This document shows positions 27,484 through 35,501 of a DNA stretch of 64,000 nt, piece by piece. Source of the stretch: Dyadobacter sp. 676 (GTDB lineage Bacteria; Bacteroidota; Bacteroidia; Cytophagales; Spirosomataceae); NCBI RefSeq assembly GCF_040448675.1, contig NZ_CP159289.1:1426001-1490000 (forward strand), given 5' to 3'. The stretch's first letter is position 1. Each line of letters begins with the position of its first letter. The notes under the pieces are model-generated. The model was not told the origin of the DNA. It saw only the letters and a list, made by a program, of their open reading frames with translations, and did not search any database. The translations under genes were made by a program, and so were the position numbers.

Positions 27484-27577
27484 GGATTTACACTTTGGGG
27501 CTTTTTGGTCCCGCAAAGTTGCTCAAAACCGACTGCTTACACAACCCATTATGCCGTCGGTTATGAAATCGGCACGG

Positions 27578-28291
27578 TCAGGAAGCGCTTCCAGGCAGGA
27601 AGTTCAGGAATGTATTGAACTGCTTCTTGTATTTCTCCTCGTCGATTTTATAGAAATAGGCGCCCTTTTTGGAATAACCTTTCTGCTTCTCGTCGAGCTT
27701 TATCAACAGGTTGGTCGACAATAATTTACGGCTGAAATTCCGTTTATCGAGCTCGGTACCAAAAATAGCTTCGTACAATTTCTGCAATTGCGGAATGGTA
27801 AATTTCTCGGGCAGCAATTCAAAACCGATCGGGTGCTGCGATGCCTTGTAACGCAGATGCTGAATGGCCCTGTCGACCATTTCGCCATGATCAAAAAGCA
27901 TTTTAGGTAATTCCTGTATGGAGAACCATTGTGCTTCGTAGTTTTTGGAGATTTTATGATCGTAATCTTCGACATTGATCAACGCGAAGTAGGCTACCGA
28001 AACGGTCCTCTCGACCGGGTCGCGACGGGGGTTGCCAAATGTATAGAGTTGTTCGAGATAGATGTCGGTGAGGTTGGTAAGCTCGTACAAGATGCGGGAA
28101 GACGCCCCTTCGAGACTTTCGTCGGGCTGCACCCAGCCGCCCATCAGCGACCAGGTATGGTGCTCTTCCTCAATACCTCTTTTAACCAGTAACAATTTCA
28201 GCTCTTCGCCATCAAAACCAAAAATAATCGAATCCAGTGCGACCAGACATTTGGTCTGGGCCTGGTATTGCTTTAAAATATCAAGTCTCAC
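27578..28291 (-). CDS. NUDIX-domain transcriptional regulator (NrtR/AraR-like)
   Basis: 237 residues: NUDIX fold (about 12-150) followed by a winged helix-turn-helix (about 165-225, FTIPQLQKLYEAIFG then NFSRKLLST). The NUDIX box reads GGWVQPDESLEGASSRILYE; the catalytic REUXEE is replaced by RILYEL, so two of three metal-binding Glu are gone and hydrolysis is unlikely. This is typical of NUDIX-based repressors such as NrtR (ADP-ribose, NAD metabolism) and of AraR/XylR-type Bacteroidota sugar regulators. No NAD, arabinose or xylose gene lies next to it here, so its target is probably elsewhere. Confidence 0.85.
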   Translation of the reverse strand: MRLDILKQYQAQTKCLVALDSIIFGFDGEELKLLLVKRGIEEEHHTWSLMGGWVQPDESLEGASSRILYELTNLTDIYLEQLYTFGNPRRDPVERTVSVAYFALINVEDYDHKISKNYEAQWFSIQELPKMLFDHGEMVDRAIQHLRYKASQHPIGFELLPEKFTIPQLQKLYEAIFGTELDKRNFSRKLLSTNLLIKLDEKQKGYSKKGAYFYKIDEEKYKKQFNTFLNFLPGSAS

Positions 28292-28366
28292 AATCTAGTA
28301 AAGCGCAGGTGAGTGGATTTTATTTTTAGTTATAAATACAATGATGCCCATTTACTACTCATTTCG

Positions 28367-29425
28367 TCAATTCGGCGCCATTTTCACCAAAAACGCCTTC
28401 AAAATTGCAATTTCCTCGTCGGTAATCGCGGGGAAATTGGCAATGCGGAAGCTGGTATCCTTCTCTTTTCCATAGCCGTTGCCCAGTGTAATCCCTTCTT
28501 TTTGCGCTGCATTTTTAAGCTCCGGGATGCGCTCTTTTTTCTCGCGCACTGCAATTACCGTATCCGAGCGGACGGCTGCATTTTCAGCCACGAGCTGATA
28601 CCCGTTTTCGAGCAGGAATGCATACCAGTCATGCGCGCGCCGGCGGGTTTGTGCATCCACTTCCCCAATAGGCGGAACCTGCTGCATGACCTTTCCGAGC
28701 AGGTAAATACCCAAAATATTGGGTGTAAAGGGCGTCTGAAATTTCAAAAAATTGTCGCGAATGAACAGCAGGCTATTGTAATGCTTCCGCTCGCCGATCT
28801 GTATTGCACGCTCGATCGCTTTGGGGGAAACGATCATCACCGCCAAACCGGCCGGCAAGCCGAAGCACTTTTGCACCGAAGCATACCAGATATCCGCATT
28901 TTCCCACGGCAAAACTACGCCTGCCATCGACGACGTCGCGTCCACGGCAATAAGGTTATCTACTTTCTTACGAATGTCGAGCAGGAAATCTTCCGGTATC
29001 TTCGTACCGTTCGAGGTTTCATTGTGCGTCACGCAGATCAGCTCGTTACGCGAGAACACGGCGGAACGATCCATCAGCAACGTCTCATTCAACCCGAAAG
29101 CCGCGTCGTTCGTCCTCAGCGAAATGCGATGCGTGTATTCCATCCACTTCTCTCCGAACGCCCCATTGTAAATATGCAGGCTCGAATCGATCAGCAACGA
29201 CTGCGCGATGATTTCCCAGCATTCGGTCGCCGACGACACGAAATAGACTTCGTAACCCGCCGGAACGTCGAGCTTCGCCTTGAGGTCGGCGATCGTCCGT
29301 TCCAGCAAATCCATAAAACCTTTGCTGCGATGATTGGAGCTGATCAGTCCGCTGGCGAAAGCTTCGGAAATATATTGTTCGACCTGAGGATAAACCTTAC
29401 TGGGCCCAGGGTAAAACGTGATCAT
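28367..29425 (-). CDS. Class V aminotransferase, phosphoserine aminotransferase-like
   Basis: 352-residue fold-type I PLP enzyme. The Schiff-base Lys is in WYASVQKCFGLPAGLAV; the N-terminal FYPGPSKVYPQVEQYI and SSNHRSKGF match the SerC/alanine-glyoxylate aminotransferase group, and VDATSSMAG holds the PLP-ring Asp. It may be the SerC that makes phosphoserine from 3-phosphohydroxypyruvate, but no serA lies next to it and canonical SerC N-terminal motifs are not obvious. The gene follows dapA after a terminator-like hairpin. Confidence 0.8.
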   Translation of the reverse strand: MITFYPGPSKVYPQVEQYISEAFASGLISSNHRSKGFMDLLERTIADLKAKLDVPAGYEVYFVSSATECWEIIAQSLLIDSSLHIYNGAFGEKWMEYTHRISLRTNDAAFGLNETLLMDRSAVFSRNELICVTHNETSNGTKIPEDFLLDIRKKVDNLIAVDATSSMAGVVLPWENADIWYASVQKCFGLPAGLAVMIVSPKAIERAIQIGERKHYNSLLFIRDNFLKFQTPFTPNILGIYLLGKVMQQVPPIGEVDAQTRRRAHDWYAFLLENGYQLVAENAAVRSDTVIAVREKKERIPELKNAAQKEGITLGNGYGKEKDTSFRIANFPAITDEEIAILKAFLVKMAPN

Positions 29426-29435
29426 AGCATTTCGT

Positions 29436-29453
29436 TTTTGGTTTAAACCAAAA
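29436..29453. repeat. 18-bp perfect palindrome next to the aminotransferase start
   Basis: TTTTGGTTTAAACCAAAA is self-complementary and lies 11-28 bases upstream of ATG 29425. It could be an operator or the tail of the neighbouring hairpin. Confidence 0.6.
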
Positions 29454-29491
29454 CATCACAGGCCGGAATAAAATCCCCCAAACCTGTGATG
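29454..29491 (-). terminator. Terminator-like hairpin between dapA and the class V aminotransferase gene
   Basis: CATCACAGG (29483-29491, minus strand reading) pairs with CCTGTGATG (29454-29462) over 9 bp with a 20-base loop, and TTTTGG follows in the direction of transcription. Reads as the end of dapA transcripts or as an attenuator for the next gene. Confidence 0.6.
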
Positions 29492-29549
29492 CCCTAAATA
29501 TAAATGGAAAGCCAAAATGTCAAATGACAGGACCTTACGATACTTGACA

Positions 29550-29599
29550 ACTCCTGACTACTTCTGACAATTCTCGACCACTCCTGACAATTCCTGACT
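29550..29599. repeat. Five 10-bp tandem repeats behind dapA
   Basis: Units ACTCCTGACT, ACTTCTGACA, ATTCTCGACC, ACTCCTGACA, ATTCCTGACT follow each other without gaps; a partial ACTTGACA precedes them. The array ends 9 bases before the dapA stop complement at 29609. Non-coding. Confidence 0.8.
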
Positions 29600-29608
29600 C
29601 AACTATCG

Positions 29609-30499
29609 TCACATAAATCCCTCACGGATCATCGCCCTTTCAAGCTTTTCGCCCAACTCTTTCGAGGCTTTCAGCAATGGCAGGCGCACATCCGAGCTGC
29701 AAATACCTTTGATTTCCAGGCATTTTTTGATGCCGACGGGATTGGATTCGATGTAAAGCAGCGTATCGAATTCCAGGAACGCGAGTTGCAGCTTCGCCGC
29801 GTCTTTGAAACGGCCTTCCAATGCGGCCCAGGTAAGGTCGTGGAATTCTTTCGGGAATGCATTGGCGATCACTGAAATGACGCCGTGCCAGCCAACGCTT
29901 ACCATCGTCGTTACGAGATTATCGTCGCCCGAAAGCAGCAAAAAATCTTCCGGCGCGCGCGCGGCGAGCTCCATGCTTTGTTCGAGGCTGCCGCCTGCGT
30001 CCTTGATACCGATGATATTCGGATGCGCCGCCAGTTTCACGATCGTATCCGCCTTCATATTGATTACCGTACGGCCGGGGACATTATAGAGCAGCACAGG
30101 CACCGGCGAAGCGTCGGCGATGGCCGTGAAATGGGCGATAATGCCTTCCTGAGTCGGTTTGTTATAATAAGGGCACACTGATAGGATCGCGTCGACACCC
30201 GTAAAGTCGGTTTCCGTAATGGTATTCAAAACCTCCTGCGTATTGTTACCCCCGATACCGTACACGATCGGCAGTTTTTTATAGTTGTTCTTTATTGTAA
30301 ATGCCAGGATATCAAGTTTTTCCTTGGAAGTAACTGTCGGCGACTCGCCTGTTGTTCCTTGTACTACCAGGTAGTCCGTACCACCTTCCGTCACCAGGTC
30401 GATCAGTCTTTTCAGACCCGGATAATCAATCTCATTCTGTTCATCAAAAGGTGTGATCAGCGCGGCCCCTACCCCTTTGAAACGTTGGTCCAATGGCAT
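29609..30499 (-). CDS. dapA: 4-hydroxy-tetrahydrodipicolinate synthase
   Basis: Condenses pyruvate with aspartate semialdehyde in the diaminopimelate/lysine pathway. 296 residues, a TIM barrel of normal length. Seen: GVGAALITPFDEQNEIDY at the N-terminus, VVQGTTGESPTVTSKEK with the Thr-Thr proton relay, YNVPGRTVINM with the catalytic Tyr, and the Schiff-base Lys in IIGIKDAGGSLEQ. Another lysine-pathway gene, dapF, lies 27 kb away at 57737. A promoter element is present in the ligA-dapA gap. Confidence 0.95.
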   Translation of the reverse strand: MPLDQRFKGVGAALITPFDEQNEIDYPGLKRLIDLVTEGGTDYLVVQGTTGESPTVTSKEKLDILAFTIKNNYKKLPIVYGIGGNNTQEVLNTITETDFTGVDAILSVCPYYNKPTQEGIIAHFTAIADASPVPVLLYNVPGRTVINMKADTIVKLAAHPNIIGIKDAGGSLEQSMELAARAPEDFLLLSGDDNLVTTMVSVGWHGVISVIANAFPKEFHDLTWAALEGRFKDAAKLQLAFLEFDTLLYIESNPVGIKKCLEIKGICSSDVRLPLLKASKELGEKLERAMIREGFM

Positions 30500-30532
30500 T
30501 ATTTACTTATATAATTGTTAGATTTTAAAACA

Positions 30533-30540
30533 CAAAGTTA
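30533..30540 (-). promoter_or_regulatory. -7 promoter element for dapA
   Basis: TAACTTTG on the minus strand, a match to TAnnTTTG, 34 bases upstream of ATG 30499. A short stem (AGCC/GGCT) just before it may end ligA transcription. Confidence 0.5.
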
Positions 30541-30564
30541 GCCTTCCGGGGCTATTTTCTTTAC

Positions 30565-32652
30565 TTAATTTCCAATCATTGCTAAAAATTCTTCCTCGGA
30601 GATGATGGTAACACCCAGTTTCCGTGCCTTTTCGAGTTTGGAAGGACCCATATTCGCTCCCGCCAGCAGGTAATTGAGCTTCCCCGACACCCCGCTGAGC
30701 ACCTTTCCGCCATTCGCTTCGATCTTCTCTTTCAGCTCGTCACGCTCGAAATTTTCGAAAACGCCCGAGATCACAAACGTCTTACCTTCCAGCAGGTCGC
30801 TTTCGACTTCCACCGGTTTTTCGTCGCTTTCCATTTGCAGGCCCGCCTGTTCAAGCCGTTCTACCAGCAACTGGTTTTCCGGTACACTGAAAAACGACTC
30901 GATGCTCAATGCGATGCGCCCACCAATTTCGGGGACGGCCGTAAGCTGGTCGTAACTAGCGGCCCGCAATGCCCGCATCGATTTGAAATAAGCAGCCAAT
31001 TTTTCCGCCACCGTTTGCCCCACGAAGCGGATACCTAATGCGAAAAGCACGTTTTTGAAGGGGACGGACCGCGACAAATCGATCCCTTTCAGGATATTGT
31101 CAACCGTTTTTTCACGGAAACTGATCTTTTTGACCTTTCCCGTTTCTTCGTTTAAAAGGTTCTTTTCGAGGCCCAGCAGCTTGTCGTAATTCAAATCGTA
31201 CAGGTCGGCGGGCGTACGCACGAGGCCGAGTTCGAAAAGAAGTTCGATCTTTCCTTCTCCCAGGCTTTCGATATTCATCGCCTTGCGGTGGATGAAATGT
31301 TCGATGCGCCCTTTCAACTGCGGCGGGCAATGGCTGTCGTTCGGACAGAAGAACGCGACTTCGCCTTCGTTGCGTTGCAATTCGGAATTACATTCGGGGC
31401 AATGTGTGGGAAACACGATCGGTTCTGTTTCGTACTTTTCGCGCTGCGAAACGTCGACGCCCGTGATTTTCGGGATAATCTCCCCGCTTTTTTCCACAAA
31501 AACCGTGTCGCCGATGCGGATACCGAGCCTTTCCAGCTCGTTCGCATTGTGAAGTGTCGCACGCTTGACACGTGTACCCGACAAATGCACGCCTTTCACC
31601 TGACTGTACGGCAGCGTGCGCTCCGAAAGATCGCAAAGGTTGGCTACCGGCGTCACCGCGCCTGTTCGTCCCACCTGATAGGTTACCATTCTCAGCACCG
31701 CCGGTTTGTTCTCAGCCTTATATTTATAGGAAATCGCCCAGCGCGGGCTTTTGGCGGTAAAGCCGAGCTCTCTCTGCTGCGCAAAGGAGTTGATCTTGAT
31801 GACAATTCCGTCGGTAGCCAGCGGCAAATGCGCCCGCTTTTCTTCCCATTCGTGAATGTACGCGATCACCTCGTCGATATTCGACACCTTTTTCCAGCCC
31901 GGGGACACATTGAATCCCCACGACTTCAAAGCCAGCAGACTTTCCTCATGACTTTTGAAAAACTCGTCGTCCGACAAGAAAGAATAGATATAGCAATCGA
32001 GCCCCCGTCTCGCCGCCTCCGCCGAATCCTGCAATTTGAATGAACCGGAAGCCGCATTACGCGGGTTGGCGTACTGGTTCTCGCCTAACGTCTCCATTTC
32101 CTCATTCAATTTCTGGAACGAAGAAATAGGCATAAAACCCTCGCCGCGGATTTCGAAAACCGGTGGAATACCTTCGGCTTTCACCCGCAATGGCAGCGAG
32201 CGGATCGTTTTGACATTGTTGGTTATCTCGTCCCCGCGCGTGCCATCCCCACGCGTCACGCCACGCACGAGAATGCCGTTTTCATAAGTAAAACTAAGGG
32301 AAATCCCATCGAATTTCAGTTCGCAGATGTATTCGTACGGCTCACCATCAAGCCCGCGGCGAACGCGGTCGTCGAAATTGCGGAGTTCCTGCTCATTGTA
32401 AGTGTTATCGAGCGACAACATCGGGTACCGGTGGTATACCGCGTTGAACGTTTTGGTAACCGTCCCGCCTACCCGCTGCGTGGGCGAATCGTCCTTCCGG
32501 AACTGCGGATATTCATTTTCCAGGGCCTGCAACTCTTTGAGCAGCTGGTCGAATTCATAGTCGGATATTTCCGACACGCTGTCCTGGTAATAGCGGTCAT
32601 TGTAATAATGTAGCTTTTCGGAGAGCTCCTGGATACGTTGTTCGGGATTCAT
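30565..32652 (-). CDS. ligA: NAD-dependent DNA ligase
   Basis: Essential replication ligase of 695 residues from ATG 32652 (MNPEQRIQEL); GTG 32661 is an alternative. Order of domains: Ia (YYNDRYYQDSVSEISDYEFD), adenylation domain with catalytic Lys in ICELKFDGISLSF, OB fold, zinc finger (Cys in HCPECNSEL and FFCPNDSHCP), HhH repeats and C-terminal BRCT (GKTFVISGVFENFERDEL). Complete and undisturbed. Upstream of dapA on the same strand, with a promoter at 32682. Confidence 0.96.
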   Translation of the reverse strand: MNPEQRIQELSEKLHYYNDRYYQDSVSEISDYEFDQLLKELQALENEYPQFRKDDSPTQRVGGTVTKTFNAVYHRYPMLSLDNTYNEQELRNFDDRVRRGLDGEPYEYICELKFDGISLSFTYENGILVRGVTRGDGTRGDEITNNVKTIRSLPLRVKAEGIPPVFEIRGEGFMPISSFQKLNEEMETLGENQYANPRNAASGSFKLQDSAEAARRGLDCYIYSFLSDDEFFKSHEESLLALKSWGFNVSPGWKKVSNIDEVIAYIHEWEEKRAHLPLATDGIVIKINSFAQQRELGFTAKSPRWAISYKYKAENKPAVLRMVTYQVGRTGAVTPVANLCDLSERTLPYSQVKGVHLSGTRVKRATLHNANELERLGIRIGDTVFVEKSGEIIPKITGVDVSQREKYETEPIVFPTHCPECNSELQRNEGEVAFFCPNDSHCPPQLKGRIEHFIHRKAMNIESLGEGKIELLFELGLVRTPADLYDLNYDKLLGLEKNLLNEETGKVKKISFREKTVDNILKGIDLSRSVPFKNVLFALGIRFVGQTVAEKLAAYFKSMRALRAASYDQLTAVPEIGGRIALSIESFFSVPENQLLVERLEQAGLQMESDEKPVEVESDLLEGKTFVISGVFENFERDELKEKIEANGGKVLSGVSGKLNYLLAGANMGPSKLEKARKLGVTIISEEEFLAMIGN

Positions 32653-32681
32653 AGTAGTCACGGCGGCTTGATGATTCGGCC

Positions 32682-32689
32682 CAAATTTA
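32682..32689 (-). promoter_or_regulatory. -7 promoter element for ligA
   Basis: TAAATTTG on the minus strand, 30 bases upstream of ATG 32652; matches TAnnTTTG. Confidence 0.5.
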
Positions 32690-32831
32690 AGATTTATTCC
32701 AAATTCTGAGCATGGGATAAATAATGTGTTACCAATTGCATATCGGAGCGTATCAATGGCACATTCACCTATCCGTCACACGCAAAGCATGTCGCACATT
32801 TTTCGTATTTTCGTTCAAAACGGCAAAGCCT

Positions 32832-33356
32832 ATGAAAGCCCTGGAACCAACGATTTATTACAATCCGGATCTGACGCAGATCATCAACGGGGAGGAAGTC
32901 ATGTCGCCTAGCCCGAAATTGCCTCACCAATCGGCTTCGGGAGAGCTGTTTCTTCTGTTGGCGAACCACGTCAAGCAAAACAAACTCGGCCGGGTATTTG
33001 CTGCACCCTTCGACGTCATTCTGGAACAAGATTTTAATCACCTGCAACCGGACATTTTTTTCATATCGAATGCGAACCGGGGCATCCTGCAGGATTGGAT
33101 TCGCGGCGTGCCGGATCTGGTCATAGAAATCGTTTCTCCTGGTTCCAGGAAAATGGATACTGTGGTCAAAAAAGGCGTTTACGAAAGCTACGGCGTGCCC
33201 GAATGCTGGATCGTCTTTCCCGAGAAGGTTCGCATTGAAATCTATACGCTCGTGGAAGGCCGATACGAGTTGCACGGCACATTTTCGGATGAGCAAAAGG
33301 TGCAATCTAAAAGTACTACCGGCGCTGTCGTTCCCCGCGAGTGCTATGTCAGGTGA
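32832..33356 (+). CDS. Uma2 family (restriction-endonuclease-like fold) protein, C-terminus frameshifted
   Basis: 174 residues as read, from ATG 32832 (MKALEPTIYYNPDLTQI). The core has the DUF820/Uma2 pattern: QPDIFFISNANRGI, PDLVIEIVSPGSRKMDT with the D and E of a PD-(D/E)xK-like site, and KKGVYESYGVPECWIVFPE. The end QSKSTTGAVVPRECYVR is unusual. Dropping one A from the run at 33309-33312 gives QSKVLPALSFPASAM and a stop at 33364-33366, which looks more like the family. These proteins are numerous in Cytophagales and cyanobacteria; their role is not known. Confidence 0.82.
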   Translation: MKALEPTIYYNPDLTQIINGEEVMSPSPKLPHQSASGELFLLLANHVKQNKLGRVFAAPFDVILEQDFNHLQPDIFFISNANRGILQDWIRGVPDLVIEIVSPGSRKMDTVVKKGVYESYGVPECWIVFPEKVRIEIYTLVEGRYELHGTFSDEQKVQSKSTTGAVVPRECYVR

Positions 33357-33453
33357 TTTTGCATGACTTAATCAACAGAAAGCGGTCCGTGTACCCGCCT
33401 TCCCCATAAATTCACTAATTTCGGCCCCATTAATCATTACTAGCTTCTGATTC

Positions 33454-34101
33454 ATGGCTGAAATTGCCCCTTCCATACTGGCCGCGGATTTTGCAAACCT
33501 GCAACGCGACGTCGAAATGATCAATAGCAGTTCCGCAGGCTACATTCACGTCGACATCATGGACGGTCTGTTCGTGCCCAATATTTCGTTCGGTATTCCC
33601 GTTTGCGAAGCCATTCACCGGCACGCCAAAAAGCCCCTGGATGTACATTTGATGATCGAACAGCCCGACCGCTACCTCGAAGCCTTCCGTAATGCGGGCG
33701 CCTCGGGGCTGACGGTACACTACGAAGCCTGCCCGCATTTACATAGTACGATCCAGCATATTAAAAAGCTGGGTGCCGAACCGGGCGTGGCACTCAATCC
33801 GCATACACCGGTAGAAGTTTTGAGCGAAATCATGGGCGACGTCTCATTGATTCTGATTATGTCGGTAAACCCGGGATTCGGGGGTCAGAAATTCATCGAA
33901 AACACTTACCGGAAGATTGCCACGCTTGATGGCTACCGTAAAAAATTCGGCTACAAATTCAAAATAGAGGTCGATGGCGGCGTTAATCTCGACAATGCGC
34001 CCCGACTTGTGCACGAGGGCGTGGACATCCTCGTGGCCGGCAGCTTTGTTTTCACTTCGCCCGATCCCGTGCAAACGATCGCCGAGCTGGGCAATAGCTA
34101 G
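33454..34101 (+). CDS. rpe: Ribulose-phosphate 3-epimerase
   Basis: Pentose phosphate enzyme interconverting ribulose-5-P and xylulose-5-P. 215-residue TIM barrel. The N-terminal APSILAADFANLQRDVEM, metal-site HVDIMDGLFVPNISFG, DVHLMIEQPDRY, LIMSVNPGFGGQKFI and IEVDGGVNLDNAP motifs are complete. Xylulose-5-P is a transketolase donor, and a two-subunit transketolase is encoded 5.5 kb downstream in the glycan locus; a link is only suggestive. Confidence 0.96.
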   Translation: MAEIAPSILAADFANLQRDVEMINSSSAGYIHVDIMDGLFVPNISFGIPVCEAIHRHAKKPLDVHLMIEQPDRYLEAFRNAGASGLTVHYEACPHLHSTIQHIKKLGAEPGVALNPHTPVEVLSEIMGDVSLILIMSVNPGFGGQKFIENTYRKIATLDGYRKKFGYKFKIEVDGGVNLDNAPRLVHEGVDILVAGSFVFTSPDPVQTIAELGNS

Positions 34102-34121
34102 CATTCATTTAGCTGACACCA

Positions 34122-35432
34122 ATGAAACTTTCGAAATCGCTGGCCGCCAGATCGCTGGCCGCCAGATCGCTGGTCGGACTTCTGCTGGGTTGCTTGCTTT
34201 CGCTGGGATTTGCATTTGAGAACGAGGAGCAGGCCCCGCCCAGGTTCCCGTTGAAGATCAGCCCGAACGGCAGGCATATTACCGACAACCATGGGACGCC
34301 CTTCCTGATGGTGGCCGACGTGGCCTGGCAAATGCTTCGGCGGCTTAGCTATGCCGAGGCGGTGCAATACATGGACATCCGCAAGTCGCAGTCGTTCAAC
34401 ACATTTCTGGTTCATTTGCTTCCCGCATTGCCCAATCAGCGGAATTTCAATAAAGTTGCGCCGTTTCTGGATAACAATGACCTCACAAAGCCCAATAAGC
34501 CCTATTTCGACTATCTGGAAAAGATCGTTATCGCAGCCGGGGAACGTAACCTTGTGGTGGGTATCGTGGTGTCGCGGCAAAGTTGGAATACGGTTTTCGA
34601 TGCACAGAAAGAAGATACGTGGAGAAGTTACGGAGCTTATGTAGGCAGGCGTTTTGCCAGGTATCCCAACATCATCTGGATCGTCAGCGAAGAAGAATAC
34701 CAAAGCGCGTCGCAATTTAAAGCCATTTCGGAGGGCATCCGCGCGGAATCCGACGGGCAGATCGTAGCGTCGCTCAACACATGCTCGCCCACGAGCGTAA
34801 ACGACAATTCGCACAATCGCCCGGACCTTAAATTCATCATACCCGATTCCACGGTAACCCCGGCCGAATATGCCGCATTAGCCAACTGGCAGAAAAATTC
34901 GGCCGAGGCCGCATTGAGGCCATTCCTGATCGCCAATTCGGAATTTCCCAAAGAAATCACCGACCAATCGACGCTGATCCGTAATCAGGCCTATCAGTCG
35001 ATCCTGAGTTCGGCGGCGGGCTTTTGCCACATGAGCACGATTAAGAATTTCAACCCGACCTGGAAAGTGAACATTACAAAAGACGGGGCAGAATACATTC
35101 ACCAGCTCGTAAAAATCCTGAAAGGCATTCCGTGGGAATATATGCAGCCCGACACGCCCGATCTGCTCGCGGACTCGCTCGACAAGGCTGAAATAGGCAT
35201 CGTTTCACTCTCCAACAAGAGGATGGCCATGCTCTACCTTCCGGCCTCCCGACCGGTGCGGCTCGAATTGAAACATTTGCAGGGTACCGAGTTCGGCGCG
35301 GTCTGGTACAGTCCCCGGACGGGCAAAAGATGGGCAGGGAAAGATCTGAAAACGGGCGAGGAAGCCATTGTGCAGCCACCCGACTCCCAGCCGGGGTGGG
35401 ACTGGATCCTGTTGATCGGCGCCAAGCAGTAG
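34122..35432 (+). CDS. Exported DUF4038 (apiosidase-like) glycoside hydrolase with C-terminal collagen-binding-like domain
   Basis: 436 residues. The N-terminal signal region holds a repeated SLAARSLAARSL from a 15-bp DNA repeat. The TIM-barrel-like domain (about 40-340) starts LKISPNGRHITDNHGTPFLM and shows DVAWQMLRRLSYAEA and NIIWIVSEEEYQSAS, the pattern of DUF4038/GH140-like enzymes. The last 90 residues (IGIVSLSNKRMAMLYLPASR, then GAVWYSPRTGKRW) match the putative collagen-binding domain that usually follows DUF4038. GH140 members cleave apiose-containing pectin side chains; substrate here is unproven. Confidence 0.82.
   Translation: MKLSKSLAARSLAARSLVGLLLGCLLSLGFAFENEEQAPPRFPLKISPNGRHITDNHGTPFLMVADVAWQMLRRLSYAEAVQYMDIRKSQSFNTFLVHLLPALPNQRNFNKVAPFLDNNDLTKPNKPYFDYLEKIVIAAGERNLVVGIVVSRQSWNTVFDAQKEDTWRSYGAYVGRRFARYPNIIWIVSEEEYQSASQFKAISEGIRAESDGQIVASLNTCSPTSVNDNSHNRPDLKFIIPDSTVTPAEYAALANWQKNSAEAALRPFLIANSEFPKEITDQSTLIRNQAYQSILSSAAGFCHMSTIKNFNPTWKVNITKDGAEYIHQLVKILKGIPWEYMQPDTPDLLADSLDKAEIGIVSLSNKRMAMLYLPASRPVRLELKHLQGTEFGAVWYSPRTGKRWAGKDLKTGEEAIVQPPDSQPGWDWILLIGAKQ
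34136..34177 (+). repeat. 15-bp tandem repeat within a signal-peptide coding region
   Basis: ATCGCTGGCCGCCAG occurs at 34136-34150 and 34151-34165 exactly, with a partial third copy to 34177. It encodes repeated SLAAR units, in frame. Confidence 0.9.
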
Positions 35433-35501
35433 ATTGACATTTTTTTGTATTATTAATATATTACCAGATATTGAATAGCCGGCCGGTATCTGATTCACCC
35501 C

